NCBI GenBank assembly: GCA_963848415.1
Contig: CAWKDN010000001.1
Span: forward strand, 1,550,001 to 1,614,000
DNA: 64,000 nucleotides
Source: CAVQBC01 sp963848415
Lineage (GTDB): Bacteria > Actinomycetota > Thermoleophilia > Solirubrobacterales > Solirubrobacteraceae
Direction of reading: 5' to 3'
This document shows positions 17,069-26,374 of this stretch, in pieces. The notes under the pieces are model-generated. The model searched no databases. It was given only the letters and a program-made list of their open reading frames with translations, and was not told the DNA's origin. A program made the position numbers and the translations under genes. Each line of letters begins with the position of its first letter. Position 1 is the stretch's first letter.

Positions 17069-18379
17069 TCAGCCGAAGAAGGTCTGCTGGAGCAGGAACA
17101 GGTTCAGCGCGATGATCAGCGCCGCGACCACTGACGCGATCGCCGTGGTCACCGGGCGGTTGACGAAGGACCCCATGATGTCCTTGCGGCGCGTGAGCAG
17201 GATCATCGGCACGAGCGCGAACGGAATACCGAAGGACAGCACGACCTGGGAGATCACCAGCGTGTCCGTCGGGTTGAGCCCGAGCGCGAGGACCACCAGC
17301 GCGGGCGCCATCGTGATCGCCCGGCGCACGAACAGCTTGATGCGGTAGTTGATGAAGCCCTGCATCACGACCTGGCCGGCGTAGGTGCCGACGCTCGAGC
17401 TCGAGAGCCCGGAGGCCAGCAGCGCCACCGCGAAGGCCAGCGCCGCCCCGCCGCCGATCAGCGCCTCGAAGCCGGCGTGGGCGCCCTCGATCGTGTCCAC
17501 GTCCGTCCGGCCGCTCTCGAAGAACAGTCCCGCCGCGATCACCAGCATCGTGAGGTTGATGACGCCCGCGAGGCCCATGGCGATCATCACGTCCACGCGC
17601 TGGAAGCGCAGCAGCGAGCGGCGCTCGTCGTCGTTCTCCGGCGGGATCCGGTTCTGGGTCAGCGCCGAGTGCAGGTAGACCACGTGCGGCATGACCGTCG
17701 CCCCGAGGATGCCGACGGCGATCAGGACGCTGTCGGTGCCCTGGAAGCTCGGCACGAGGCCGCCCGCGAAGCCGCCGAGGTCGACCCCGACCTTCGTGAA
17801 GTCGTAGAGGAAGCCGAGCAGCACGATGCCCAGGAAGCCGGCGATCGCCAGCTCGAACTTGCGATAGCCGCGCGACTGCAGGCCCAGGATGCCGAAGGCG
17901 ACCACCGCCGTGATGAGCCCGGCGGTGAAGGGCGGCACGCCGAAGAGCAGGTTCAGGGCGATCGCGGCGCCGACGAACTCCGCGAGGTCGGTCGCGATCG
18001 CGATCAGCTCGGCCTGCCCCCACAGCCCCCAGGTGACGGGACGCGGGAAGTTCTCGCGGCACAGCTCCGGCAGGCTGCGGTCCGTCGCGACGCCGACCTT
18101 GGCCGACAGGTACTGGATCAGCATCGCCATCAGGTTCGCGGCGACGATCACCCACACCAGCAGGAAGCCGTACTTCGCGCCGCCGGCGATGTTGGTCGCG
18201 AAGTTGCCCGGGTCGATGTAGGCGACGGCGGCGACGAAGGCGGGGCCGAGCAGCGCGAGGCGGCCGCGGATCGGGCCGCGCTGGCGGATCAGCGTCAGCG
18301 CGCTGGGCTGCGGCGGTGCCAGCATGGCCGGCGTGGCCTCGAGGGCCATGGCGCCGGAGCTGTCGGGCGGGGCGGTCAC
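17069..18379 (-). CDS. mntH: Nramp-family Mn(II)/divalent metal transporter
   Basis: The protein of 436 residues has about 11 membrane segments. The metal-site motifs are intact: DPGNFATNIAGGAKYG in segment 1 and MPHVVYLHSALTQ in segment 6. It imports Mn2+ with protons. The start GTG overlaps the mntR stop (GTGA), so regulator and transporter form one operon with the regulator first. An internal ATG at about 18349 is a possible alternative start. Confidence 0.95.
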   Translation of the reverse strand: MTAPPDSSGAMALEATPAMLAPPQPSALTLIRQRGPIRGRLALLGPAFVAAVAYIDPGNFATNIAGGAKYGFLLVWVIVAANLMAMLIQYLSAKVGVATDRSLPELCRENFPRPVTWGLWGQAELIAIATDLAEFVGAAIALNLLFGVPPFTAGLITAVVAFGILGLQSRGYRKFELAIAGFLGIVLLGFLYDFTKVGVDLGGFAGGLVPSFQGTDSVLIAVGILGATVMPHVVYLHSALTQNRIPPENDDERRSLLRFQRVDVMIAMGLAGVINLTMLVIAAGLFFESGRTDVDTIEGAHAGFEALIGGGAALAFAVALLASGLSSSSVGTYAGQVVMQGFINYRIKLFVRRAITMAPALVVLALGLNPTDTLVISQVVLSFGIPFALVPMILLTRRKDIMGSFVNRPVTTAIASVVAALIIALNLFLLQQTFFG

Positions 18380-19068
18380 GGCTGGTCGCACTCCGCGCGC
18401 ATCGAGGCGGCCAGCGCGCCGCCGAGGACCTGGGTGCCCTCGCCGAAGCGCACGAACAGCGGGCCGCCGAACGGCTGGCGCTCGAGCACCTCGAAGGCGT
18501 CGCCGGGCGCGATGCCCTGCTCGGCGAGGTAGCGCAGCATCGCCGGATCGGCGTCCGACACGCGGACGAAACGCCCGGTCGCGCCCGCCTCGAGCGAGTC
18601 CAGCGCCACGGTGGCGCTCTCCTCGATCGTGAGCTCGGCCGTCGGGATGGGGTCGCCGTGGGGATCGCGGTCGGGCTCGCCGAGCTTGGCTGCGATGCGC
18701 GCCTCGAGGTCCTCGGAGAGATGGTGCTCGAGCACCTCGGCCTCGGCGTGGACGCGATCCCACGGGACGCCGAGCTCCTGCACGAGGAAGAGCTCGAGCA
18801 GCCGGTGATGGCGAAGCACCTCGAGCGCGACGCGCGCGCCGTCGGGCGTGAGCTGGACGCCGTGGTAGGGGTTGTGGGTGAGCAGCCCCTGGTCGGCCAG
18901 CTTGCGGATCATCGCCGACGCCGAGCCCGCCGTGACCCCCAGCCGCTCGGCGATCGCGTTCGTGCTCACGCTCTCGCCGCCGCGCGACTCGAGCGCGTAG
19001 ATCGCCTTCGCATAGTCCTCCACCGCGGGGGAGGAATGTGCGCGGTCAACCGAGTCGGCAGCTGCCAT
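18376..19068 (-). CDS. mntR: DtxR/MntR-family metal-dependent repressor
   Basis: The 230-residue protein has an N-terminal winged helix (AVEDYAKAIYALESRGGESVSTNAIAERLGVTAGSASAMIRKLADQGLL), a metal-binding/dimerisation part (HHRLLELFLVQELGVPWDRVHAEAEVLEHHLSEDLEARI), and a C-terminal FeoA/SH3-like domain (about 155-225). It should repress mntH when Mn or Fe is plentiful. Being co-transcribed with mntH, and having an operator-like palindrome at its start, it is probably autoregulated. Confidence 0.93.
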   Translation of the reverse strand: MAAADSVDRAHSSPAVEDYAKAIYALESRGGESVSTNAIAERLGVTAGSASAMIRKLADQGLLTHNPYHGVQLTPDGARVALEVLRHHRLLELFLVQELGVPWDRVHAEAEVLEHHLSEDLEARIAAKLGEPDRDPHGDPIPTAELTIEESATVALDSLEAGATGRFVRVSDADPAMLRYLAEQGIAPGDAFEVLERQPFGGPLFVRFGEGTQVLGGALAASMRAECDQP

Positions 19069-19076
19069 GACCAGGA

Positions 19077-19092
19077 TTATGGCACACCAAAA
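19077..19092. promoter_or_regulatory. Putative MntR operator overlapping -10
   Basis: The minus strand reads TTTTGGTGTGCCATAA, an imperfect 16-bp palindrome (6 of 8 pairs). It contains CATAAT as a -10 about 7 nt before the mntR ATG. A DtxR-family protein bound here would block its own promoter. Confidence 0.5.
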
Positions 19093-19114
19093 CCTGCCTT
19101 TGGGCGCTGACGGT

Positions 19115-20674
19115 TCAGCCCGTGCTGGAGAGGAGCTGGTCCGTGGGGGCGAAGTCGTCGCGCAGCGGTGCGGCGGTTGCGGTGAGCCGGGCGACGGCGT
19201 CGTCGTCGAGCACGGTCATCTCCTCGGTCTGGGGCAGTCGCGTTCTGAGCGCGGTGAGGTCCAGCGGGCGCGCCGACGCCGCCAGCACGAGGTTGCCGCC
19301 CCGGGGAGGGCCGGGCGTGTCCGCGGCCCGCCCGATCAGCGCCACGTGTTCGAAGCGCTCGCGGATCGTCGCCGCGACGGCCCGGGTGAGGGCCAGCCCG
19401 TCCCGGTCGATGACGTTGAGGGTGTAGACGCCGTCGCGGGTCAGCACGCGGCGGATCTCGCGGACGAACTCGCGGGTGGCGAGGTGCCACGGCACCGCGC
19501 GGCTGCTGAAGGCGTCGCCGACGACGAGGTCGGCCGAGCCGCTCGCCCGGTCGCGCAGCGAGAGGCGAGCGTCGCCGATCTGGACCGCAGGCGGCGGGCC
19601 GGCCGCCGGGTCGACGGGCAGCTCGCGGCGGACGAAGTCGACGAGCTGGCGGTCGACCTCGAGGATGGTCGAGCGCGAGCCGGGCCGGGTGGCGGCCAGG
19701 TAGCGCGGCAGGGTCCACCCGCCGCCGCCGACGTGGACCGCGCGCAGCGGCCGCCCGGCCGGCGTGGTGCTCTCGATCACCGCGCCGATCCACTGGACGT
19801 AGGGCAGCGTGAGCCGGCCGGGATCCTCGAGGTCGACGGCCGAGTGGCGGAGGTCGTCGAGCACGAGCGTGCGCGTTCCCGGGCGGTCGCCGGGCTCCAG
19901 CGCGGCGCAGAAGTAGACGGTCTCGGTGTCGCACGGCGAGCCCGCGGCCGCGCCGCCGGCCGCCAGGACGACGGCGGCCACGGCGGCGCCGCCGGTGCGG
20001 CGGAGGTCCTGGCGCGAGAGGACGAGCGTGAGCACCAGGCCGGCGGCGACGAGCACGGCGCCGAGCACCAGCAGCGAGACGCTGACGGCGACCAGCGGGA
20101 CCAGCAGGTAGCCCGTGCCGAACGTCCCGGCCAGCGCTCCGAAGGTCGCCACGCCCGAGAGCCGCCCGACGGTCGTCCCGGTCTCCGCGAGCGTGCGCAG
20201 CTGCGCCTTGGCCACGGTCGGGGTGACACTGCTCAGGACCGCGGCGGGCGGCAGCAGGCTGACCAGAGCGACGAGCAAGCCCGCCTCTCCGGTCGATCCG
20301 GTGGTGTCCCCGAGCAGGCGGGTGAGCGGGACCGTCGCGATCGCCAGCGCCCCGCCGAGCGCCAGCTGAGGCCCGAGCAGGCGGCGGGGTGCGACGCGGT
20401 CGGCGAGCCGGCCGCCGAGCGTCGAGCCGAGCGCGATCCCGGCGAGCACGACGCCGATGATCGCCGTGTAGGTCTCGAGCGTGAGGCCGACGTACGGGGC
20501 GAGCAGGCGGATCGCGAGGATCTCGAGCACCAGGACCGCGGCCGACGCACCGAACACCAGCCCGTCGGCGAGCAGCAGCGGCAGCCCTCCGCCGGGATCC
20601 GGCTGCACGTGGGCGGAGCTGTTCCGCGTATCTGCAGCCGCGTCCCGCGGCGACGACCCGGTCATCCGCTCCAT
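19115..20674 (-). CDS. Membrane-fused spermidine-synthase-like protein
   Basis: The 519-residue protein has an N-terminal membrane half (about 30-245) of roughly seven helices and a C-terminal Rossmann domain like spermidine synthase: VHVGGGGWTLPRYLAATRP (SAM-type loop), STILEVDRQLVDFVRRELP, GDARLSLRDRASGSADLVVGDAFSSRAVPWHLATREFVREI. Similar fused proteins are annotated as polyamine aminopropyltransferases, but many lack that activity. The start at 20674 is the longest option. Confidence 0.8.
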   Translation of the reverse strand: MERMTGSSPRDAAADTRNSSAHVQPDPGGGLPLLLADGLVFGASAAVLVLEILAIRLLAPYVGLTLETYTAIIGVVLAGIALGSTLGGRLADRVAPRRLLGPQLALGGALAIATVPLTRLLGDTTGSTGEAGLLVALVSLLPPAAVLSSVTPTVAKAQLRTLAETGTTVGRLSGVATFGALAGTFGTGYLLVPLVAVSVSLLVLGAVLVAAGLVLTLVLSRQDLRRTGGAAVAAVVLAAGGAAAGSPCDTETVYFCAALEPGDRPGTRTLVLDDLRHSAVDLEDPGRLTLPYVQWIGAVIESTTPAGRPLRAVHVGGGGWTLPRYLAATRPGSRSTILEVDRQLVDFVRRELPVDPAAGPPPAVQIGDARLSLRDRASGSADLVVGDAFSSRAVPWHLATREFVREIRRVLTRDGVYTLNVIDRDGLALTRAVAATIRERFEHVALIGRAADTPGPPRGGNLVLAASARPLDLTALRTRLPQTEEMTVLDDDAVARLTATAAPLRDDFAPTDQLLSSTG

Positions 20675-20724
20675 GGTGGCGTACGCCGGCCGACTGGCCG
20701 ATCGGACAGGAATTCGTCAATACA

Positions 20725-20748
20725 CCGTTTGTCGGTCGTGGCAAACGG
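20725..20748. promoter_or_regulatory. Inverted repeat before the tandem-repeat protein
   Basis: CCGTTTG and CAAACGG form perfect 7-bp arms with a 10-bp spacer in the divergent region between the spermidine-synthase-like gene and the repeat protein. It could be an operator or a 5' hairpin. Confidence 0.35.
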
Positions 20749-21239
20749 GAACGTGCCACCATGACCGGGTCCGCACCTTCGGAGGGCCCGGACCAGGATC
20801 CGTTTCACTCGACAATGCACGCTCGGAGCCATCCGCGGGCGCTTCTCGCGCTCGTCTCGACGACGTTCTTGCTCGCCTGCCTCGCCGGCGCGCCGTCTGC
20901 GCTGGCCCAGGGCGTGCCCGGCACCGAGGCCGTGACGGAAGCCGTCGAGCAGGTCGAGCAGGCCGTTCCCGCCGCGCCCGCTGCCCCGGAGCCGCCGCCC
21001 GCGCCGGAGCCTGCCCCTGAGCCCGCCGCGCCGCCTGAGCCCGTGGCGGCGCCCGCGCCGGAGCCGGTCGTCGAGGCCGCGCCCGAGCCCGTCGCGGCGC
21101 CCGTCCAGGAGGCAGTCCAGGCCGCGCCGAACGTCGAGGACGTCGCCGCGCCGGTGGAGCAGGCGGTTGAGTCCGCGCCCGCGCCGGCCGTCGAGGAAGC
21201 GCCCGCGGCGAAGACCGAGGAGCCTGCCGCGCCGGTCAA

Positions 21240-21530
21240 GCAGGCGGTCGAGTCGGCGCCGGCGAAGGTCGAGGAGGCTGCGGCGCCGGTCAAGCAGACG
21301 GTGGAGTCGGCGCCGGCGAAGGTCGAGGAAGCTGCCGCGCCGGTGAAGCAAGCGGTGGAGTCGGCGCCGGCGAAGGTCGAGGAGGCTGCCGCGCCGGTCA
21401 AGCAGGCCGTCGAGTCCGCGCCGGCGAAGGTCGAGGAGGTCGCCGCGCCGGTCAAGCAGGCCGCCGATTCCGCACCCGAGCCGGCCGAGGTCGTCGCGCC
21501 GGTCAAGCAGGCCGTCGACTCCGCGCCGAA
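21240..21530 (+). repeat. 54-bp tandem repeats (18-residue units)
   Basis: About six head-to-tail units encode APVKQAVESAPAKVEEAA or close variants. They differ mainly at third codon positions, which points to selection on the protein sequence. Confidence 0.7.
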
Positions 21531-21859
21531 GCCGGCCGACGTCGTCGCGCCGGCCGAGCCGGTCGTCGAGGCAGCGCCGGCGGCGCCGGCGGCGCCGGCG
21601 GCCGAGCCCGTGACCGACCTCGTCACACCGCTGCTGCCCGTCGCGCCTGGGCCGGACCTCGACGACGTCACCCCGGTCATCGAATCGGCCGTGAGCGACG
21701 TGGTCGCGCCCGTCGCGGACCCGGTTCTCCCGGTTGCCGATCTGATCCGGCCGGTCGTCGCTCCGGCCACCGATGCACTCACACCGGTGCTGTCGCCGGT
21801 GGCGGAGACCGCCGGGCAGGCGCTCTCGCCAGTGGAAGAGGTCGTGGCGCCGGTCGTCG

Positions 21860-22960
21860 GGTCGCTGACGGATGCCGTCGCGCCGGTGCTCGCGCCCGCT
21901 GCGGATGTCGTGGCGCCGGTCTTGGAGCCGGTGGCGGATGTCGTGGCGCCGGTGGCCGATGTCGTGGCCCCGGTGGCGGATGTGGTCGGGCCGGTGCTCG
22001 CGCCGGTGGCGGATGTTGTGGCCCCGGTGGCGGATGTGGTCGGGCCGGTGCTCGCGCCGGTGGCGGATGTCGTGGCGCCCGGTGGCGGATGTGGTCGGGC
22101 CGGTGCTCGCGCCGGTGGCGGATGTTCGTGGCGCCGGTGGCGGATGTGGTCGGGCCGGTGCTCGCGCCGGTGGCGGACGTTGTGGCCCCGGTGGCGGATG
22201 TGGTCGGGCCGGTGCTCGCGCCGGTCGCGGATGTCGTGGCGCCGGTGGCCGATGTCGTGGCGCCGGTCGTGGATGCGGTCGGGCCGGTGTTGGCGCCGAT
22301 CGCGGATGTCGTCGGGCCGGTGCTCGCGCCGGTGGCGGACGTTGTGGCCCCCGTGGCGGATGCGGTCGGGCCGGTGCTCGCGCCGGTCGCGGATGTTGTG
22401 GCCCGGTGGCGGATGTGGTCGGGCCGGTGCTCGCGCCGGTCGCGGATGTCGTGGCGCCGGTGGCCGATGTCGTGGCGCCGGTCGTGGATGCGGTCGGGCC
22501 GGTGTTGGCGCCGATCGCGGAAGTCGTCGGGCCGGTGCTCGCGCCGGTGGCGGACGTTGTAGCCCCGGTGGCAGATGTGGTCGGGCCGGTGCTCGCGCCG
22601 GTGGCGGACGTTGTGGCCCCCGTGGCGGATGCGGTCGGGCCGGTGCTCGCGCCCGTCGCGGATGTCGTGGCGCCGGTGGCCGATGTCGTGGCGCCGGTCG
22701 TGGATGCGGTCGGGCCGGTGTTGGCGCCGATCGCGGATGTCGTCGGGCCGGTGCTCGCGCCGGTGGCGGACGTTGTGGCCCCCGTGGCGGATGTGGTCGG
22801 GCCGGTGCTCGCGCCGGCCGCGGATGTCGTGGCGCCGGTGGCCGATGTCGTGGCGCCGGTCGTGGATGCGGTCGGGCCGGTGTTGGCGCCCGTCGCGGAC
22901 GTCGTGGCGCCGGTCGTGGATGCGGTCGGGCCGGTGTTGGCGCCGGTGACGGATGCGGTT
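21860..22960 (+). repeat. Dense array of about 24-33 bp repeats
   Basis: Units such as GCGGATGTGGTCGGGCCGG and GCGGATGTCGTGGCGCCGG alternate for 1.1 kb, with longer blocks of about 200-250 bp repeated almost unchanged (compare 22160-22400, 22440-22640, 22660-22800). Near identity at the DNA level suggests recent expansion, or collapse and duplication during assembly. Confidence 0.75.
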
Positions 22961-23655
22961 CGCCCGGTCTCCAGCGTCGTCGCGCCCGTGGTGGACGCGG
23001 CTCGCCCGGTCCCGGCGCCGCTCGCCGATCTCGTCCGGCCGGCACCCTTGCCGCCGGCAGCGGACGCCGCTCGGCCCGTCACCGACACCGTCTCGAAGAC
23101 ACCCAGCCCGGTGTTCCCGGCGGTGACCGACGCAGGTCAGCCGGTCGCCGCGGCGCCGCCGTCCGGCCGTCCCACCGGCTCGGGCCCCGTCACTGCAGGC
23201 GCCCCGACGCCGCCCGATCTGCCGCTCATCAGCGACCGACCAAGCTCCATACCGAACGTCGGTATCGATCGGGAAACGGCTCTGGACCAAGCGTCGCAGC
23301 CGTCGCCGGCCCGCGTCGCGGCTGACATACCGGCTGTCTTCCAGCCGTTCGGCCCCTTCGCGGCTGCGCCCCCGACCATCGCTCCGAGGATGGATCTCCT
23401 GACCCGGCCCGGGCCGGCCTCGAACGGCACACCCGACGTCCCGGCGCCGTCGCCCGGTGGCTGGGCCGGGTCCGCCGGGGTCGCCGCGGCCGCCACGACG
23501 TCGGTCGCCGTCGCCGGCCTCCTGCTCATCGCCTTCGCGCTCGGTCTCGGGCGCTTCGCCAAGCTCGTCGTTCCGCCGCCGCACTGGCGGCCGATCGTCT
23601 TCCTCTCGCCGCTCGAGCGGCCTGGCTAGCCCCGCCGGGGGCTTCCAGACCGGGC

Positions 23656-23673
23656 CGGGCCCACGTGGGCCCG
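23656..23673. terminator. 18-bp perfect palindrome between the repeat protein and the next gene
   Basis: CGGGCCCACGTGGGCCCG is a perfect palindrome 27 bp after the repeat-protein stop and 31 bp before the next start. It could end transcription partly or act as an operator. No T-run follows. Confidence 0.35.
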
Positions 23674-23704
23674 AGCCACCCGCTCGACCTTCGAGGAGAC
23701 ATCG

Positions 23705-25192
23705 ATGCTTCATCCACGCTCTGCCCCGCGGGCAGACACCGGCCGCAGGCCGGCGACCACGGCGGTCACCGCCATCGTGGCGCTATGCCTCGCCCTGCTC
23801 GCCACCGTCCAAGACCCGGCGGCTGCGGCCACCATCACGCCCGACCCCGCCGCCGGCTGGCACGGCCGGGCCGTCGCGCGACCGCACGATCCCATCGCCA
23901 TGCCCACCGCCACCCGCGGTTGGGAGGCGGGCCCGATCCGGCGCGGCACCGGCCTGACCAGCGCCGGTGGCTCGCGACGCGTCCGCGAGGTCCAGCGCGC
24001 CTTGCGCCGGCTCGGCTATCGCCCGGGCCCCGCCGACGGCCGCTTCGGGCCCCGCACCGAGGCGGCGGTCCGCTGGTTTCAGATCAAGCACGGGATCCCG
24101 GCGGTCGGCGCCGTCGGCGCGGGCACGCTCACGCACCTGCGCGAGCGCACCGGGCCCGGCGCCACGGCGGCCGAGCCGGGCAGCCGGATCGCCCGCCCGG
24201 CGACCACCGGCGAGCCCGTGCAACCGCTCCCGCTCCCGCCCGCGCCCGCGTCGGGACGCTCAAACCTCGGGCCGCCGATCTGGGCGTGGCCGGCCGGCCT
24301 CGTAACTGCGGGCCTGCTCGTCATCGCCCTGCTGGTCGCCCGGCGACGACGGGGGCGCCCGGTGATCGTGCCGGTGACCTGGCCGCTGTGGGCCGAGGGC
24401 CGTCGTCACGATGACCCTGACGCGGGCCGGTTCAGCGGCGCCGTCCGCGCGGTGGCCGTGCCCCGCGAGGGCGGCAAGGAGGCGACGCACTACCTCGTCG
24501 CCGCCGGCGAGGCGGACCCGTTCTGGGTCGCCCATGACGAGCTGGAGGAGCTCAAGCCCCCGCCCGCCGAGCCGATCCCGGCGGACGGGCCGCTGGCGAT
24601 CGGCTACGTCCAGGTGCCGCCCGGCGCCCGGCACGAGCGGGCCTTCCACGACCACGTCACCGCCATCGAGGCGGAGTGCCGCCGGCGGGGATGGCAGCTC
24701 GAGCAGGTCGTCCGCGAGACCGAGCCGTCGCCGGGCTCGCGTGGCGAGCGGCGCGGCCTGGTCCACGCCCTCGAGCGGATCGCGGACGCCGAGGCCGGGG
24801 CGTTCGTCGTCGCCGACCTGCGCCACCTCACGCGCTCGGCGTCGGAGCTCTCCACGCTGCTGGAGTGGTTCGCCGACAGCGAGGCCACGCTGGTGGCGCT
24901 CGACGTCGGGCTCGACACGGCCAGCGCCGAGAGTGCGGTCACGCGCCGCGCCATCGCGTCGATCGGCGCGTGGGAATCCGAGCGCGAGCTCAGTCCCGAG
25001 CAGTCCGACCTGCTCGAGCGGATCGTGCGGATGCGGGCCGAGGGCCTGGCGATCGAGGAGATCGCGCGGGCGCTCACCGCGGAGGCCCCGCGAGCGAGTC
25101 GCAGGCGCACCGCGGAGGTCCACAGCCTCGCGGAGGCCCGGCAGGCCCGCCGTCACTCCGCGGGCGGCCCGCGTCACGGTCGGAGCGCATGA
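23705..25192 (+). CDS. PG-binding domain, membrane helix and inactive serine-recombinase domain in one protein
   Basis: The 495-residue protein reads: signal peptide about 1-41; PG_binding_1 repeat 91-148 (VREVQRALRRLGYRPGPADGRFGPRTEAAVRWFQ); Pro-rich linker; membrane helix 192-213 followed by RRRR; linker; resolvase-like domain 297-428; helix-turn-helix-like tail 431-470 (RIVRMRAEGLAIEEIARALT). The resolvase start GYxRVS is GYVQVP here: the catalytic Ser is Pro305 and the first Arg is Gln303. His374 replaces another active-site Arg, while Arg377 remains. It therefore should not recombine DNA. A membrane-tethered DNA-binding sensor of the cell wall is my inference. ATG 23705 has GAGGAG 6 nt upstream. 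Confidence 0.85.
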   Translation: MLHPRSAPRADTGRRPATTAVTAIVALCLALLATVQDPAAAATITPDPAAGWHGRAVARPHDPIAMPTATRGWEAGPIRRGTGLTSAGGSRRVREVQRALRRLGYRPGPADGRFGPRTEAAVRWFQIKHGIPAVGAVGAGTLTHLRERTGPGATAAEPGSRIARPATTGEPVQPLPLPPAPASGRSNLGPPIWAWPAGLVTAGLLVIALLVARRRRGRPVIVPVTWPLWAEGRRHDDPDAGRFSGAVRAVAVPREGGKEATHYLVAAGEADPFWVAHDELEELKPPPAEPIPADGPLAIGYVQVPPGARHERAFHDHVTAIEAECRRRGWQLEQVVRETEPSPGSRGERRGLVHALERIADAEAGAFVVADLRHLTRSASELSTLLEWFADSEATLVALDVGLDTASAESAVTRRAIASIGAWESERELSPEQSDLLERIVRMRAEGLAIEEIARALTAEAPRASRRRTAEVHSLAEARQARRHSAGGPRHGRSA

Positions 25193-25194
25193 AG

Positions 25195-26064
25195 TCAGCG
25201 CGCCAGGGCGGCCAGCGCCGCCCTGGCCACGGGATGGGCGCCGGCGGCCGGGAGCAGTGCGTACACCGTCCGGCGCGGCGGCCGCCCGGCGACCGGCACG
25301 GAGGCGACCCCGGGCAGGTGCCCGGCGAGCAGCCGCGGCGTGAGCGTCACGCACAGCCCTGCGGAGACGAGCGCCGCAATCGCCATCGGGTCACGGGTCA
25401 GGAAGGCGAAGCGCGGCTCGAAGCCGGCCGCCCGGCAGGCCCGGTGGATGAGGTGGTCGCGCGACGGCGCCGTCCACGTGTCGGTCGCGAGCTCCGCCAG
25501 CCTGATCGCCTCGGTGCCGGCGAGCCGGTGCCCGGGGGCGAGGGCGACGACGAAGGGCTCCTCGAAGAGGTCCTCGCGCCGCGTGCCCGCGTGCTCGCGG
25601 CGGGGCACGTCAGCATCCTGGAAGCACAAGGCGAGGTGCAGCCGGCCGTCGGCCACCGCCGCCGCCAGGTCGGCGGCGGACCCCTCGGTGACCGAGATCT
25701 CGCGGTCCGGATCGTCGGCCACGAGCGCGGCGATGGTCGCCGGGACGAGCGTCGCGAGCGCGCTCGGGAACGCGCCGACCCTGAGCTCGAGCGCCTCGCC
25801 TGCCGTGTGCTCGGCGAGCTGCGCGTCGGCCAGCCGGAGGCTCGACGCGACCGTGTCGGCGTGGGCGAGCAGCAGCGCCCCCGCCTCGGTGGGCTGCGGA
25901 CCGCCGCGGCCGCGGTGCAGCAGCTTCGTCCCCGCCTGGCGCTCGAGCGCGCGGATCTGCTGCGAGACCGCGGGTTGGGTGAGCGCCAGGGCGTCGGCCG
26001 CGCGCGAGAACGACGCATGCTCGACGACCGCGCGAAAGGTGAGGACGCGCCGGGGATCAAGCAT
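25195..26064 (-). CDS. LysR-family transcriptional regulator
   Basis: The protein has 289 residues. The N-terminal helix-turn-helix is FRAVVEHASFSRAADALALTQPAVSQQIRALERQAGTKLLHR, and the ligand-binding domain runs from about residue 95 to 285. In the minus direction an AT-rich region carries TATAAG 8 nt before the ATG. Its target is probably close by: the small ORF or the remnant permease on the other side of the divergent gap. The ligand is unknown. Confidence 0.92.
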   Translation of the reverse strand: MLDPRRVLTFRAVVEHASFSRAADALALTQPAVSQQIRALERQAGTKLLHRGRGGPQPTEAGALLLAHADTVASSLRLADAQLAEHTAGEALELRVGAFPSALATLVPATIAALVADDPDREISVTEGSAADLAAAVADGRLHLALCFQDADVPRREHAGTRREDLFEEPFVVALAPGHRLAGTEAIRLAELATDTWTAPSRDHLIHRACRAAGFEPRFAFLTRDPMAIAALVSAGLCVTLTPRLLAGHLPGVASVPVAGRPPRRTVYALLPAAGAHPVARAALAALAR

Positions 26065-26133
26065 TGCGAGAGCTTATAGCAAGACAAGAACAATGATTTG
26101 AATTCATGCGCGGGCGCGCGCAGACTGACGGGC

Positions 26134-26361
26134 ATGAACCCCATCGCCCTCATCGAAGTCCAGGCCGTCACCCGCCGCACAGTGGACGGCGCGGTCGAAG
26201 CGCACCCGGCGCAGCCGAGGGCCACCCGGCCGTCGGGCGCCGGCCGGCTCAGCCGCTTGAGCGCGTGGCTCGAGCGCCCCTTCGGCGCCGGCTCGCCGGC
26301 GGCGCGGACGGCGCGCGCACTGCCGCGCACGCCGCGCAGGGCGGCGCGCGGTCGCGCGTAG
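26134..26361 (+). CDS. Possible 75-residue protein divergent from LysR
   Basis: It starts MNPIALIEVQAVTRRTVDGAVEAHP and becomes Arg/Ala/Pro-rich, with no recognised domain. It is divergent from the LysR gene, in the place where a LysR target often lies. The low-complexity tail makes a chance ORF likely. Confidence 0.25.
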   Translation: MNPIALIEVQAVTRRTVDGAVEAHPAQPRATRPSGAGRLSRLSAWLERPFGAGSPAARTARALPRTPRRAARGRA

Positions 26362-26374
26362 GGCGCGGTGCGGG

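Larger units (their letters stand above)
20815..23629 (+). pseudogene. Secreted tandem-repeat surface protein, three frameshifts
   Basis: The N-terminus (ATG 20815, or 20761 for a longer form) has a signal peptide with LLAC as a possible lipobox and an ASALAQ cleavage site. About six 18-residue repeats of APVKQAVESAPAKVEEAA follow, then a long array based on PVADVVGPVLAPVADVVA. The C-terminus has a Ser/Pro-rich stretch and a membrane helix (about 23470-23560) with a short basic tail. The frame changes at about 22078 (extra C), 22125 (extra base) and 22402 (one C missing), so no single ORF spans it. Either the gene is broken or the indels are read errors in a repeat array. Confidence 0.7.

Noticed and set aside
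21860..22960. CRISPR array
   Set aside because: The repeats are contiguous, without unique spacers, and encode a repeated peptide inside one gene.
23705..25192. An active site-specific recombinase that flips the neighbouring repeats
   Set aside because: The catalytic Ser is replaced by Pro, other active-site Arg residues are changed, and the domain is anchored to the membrane.
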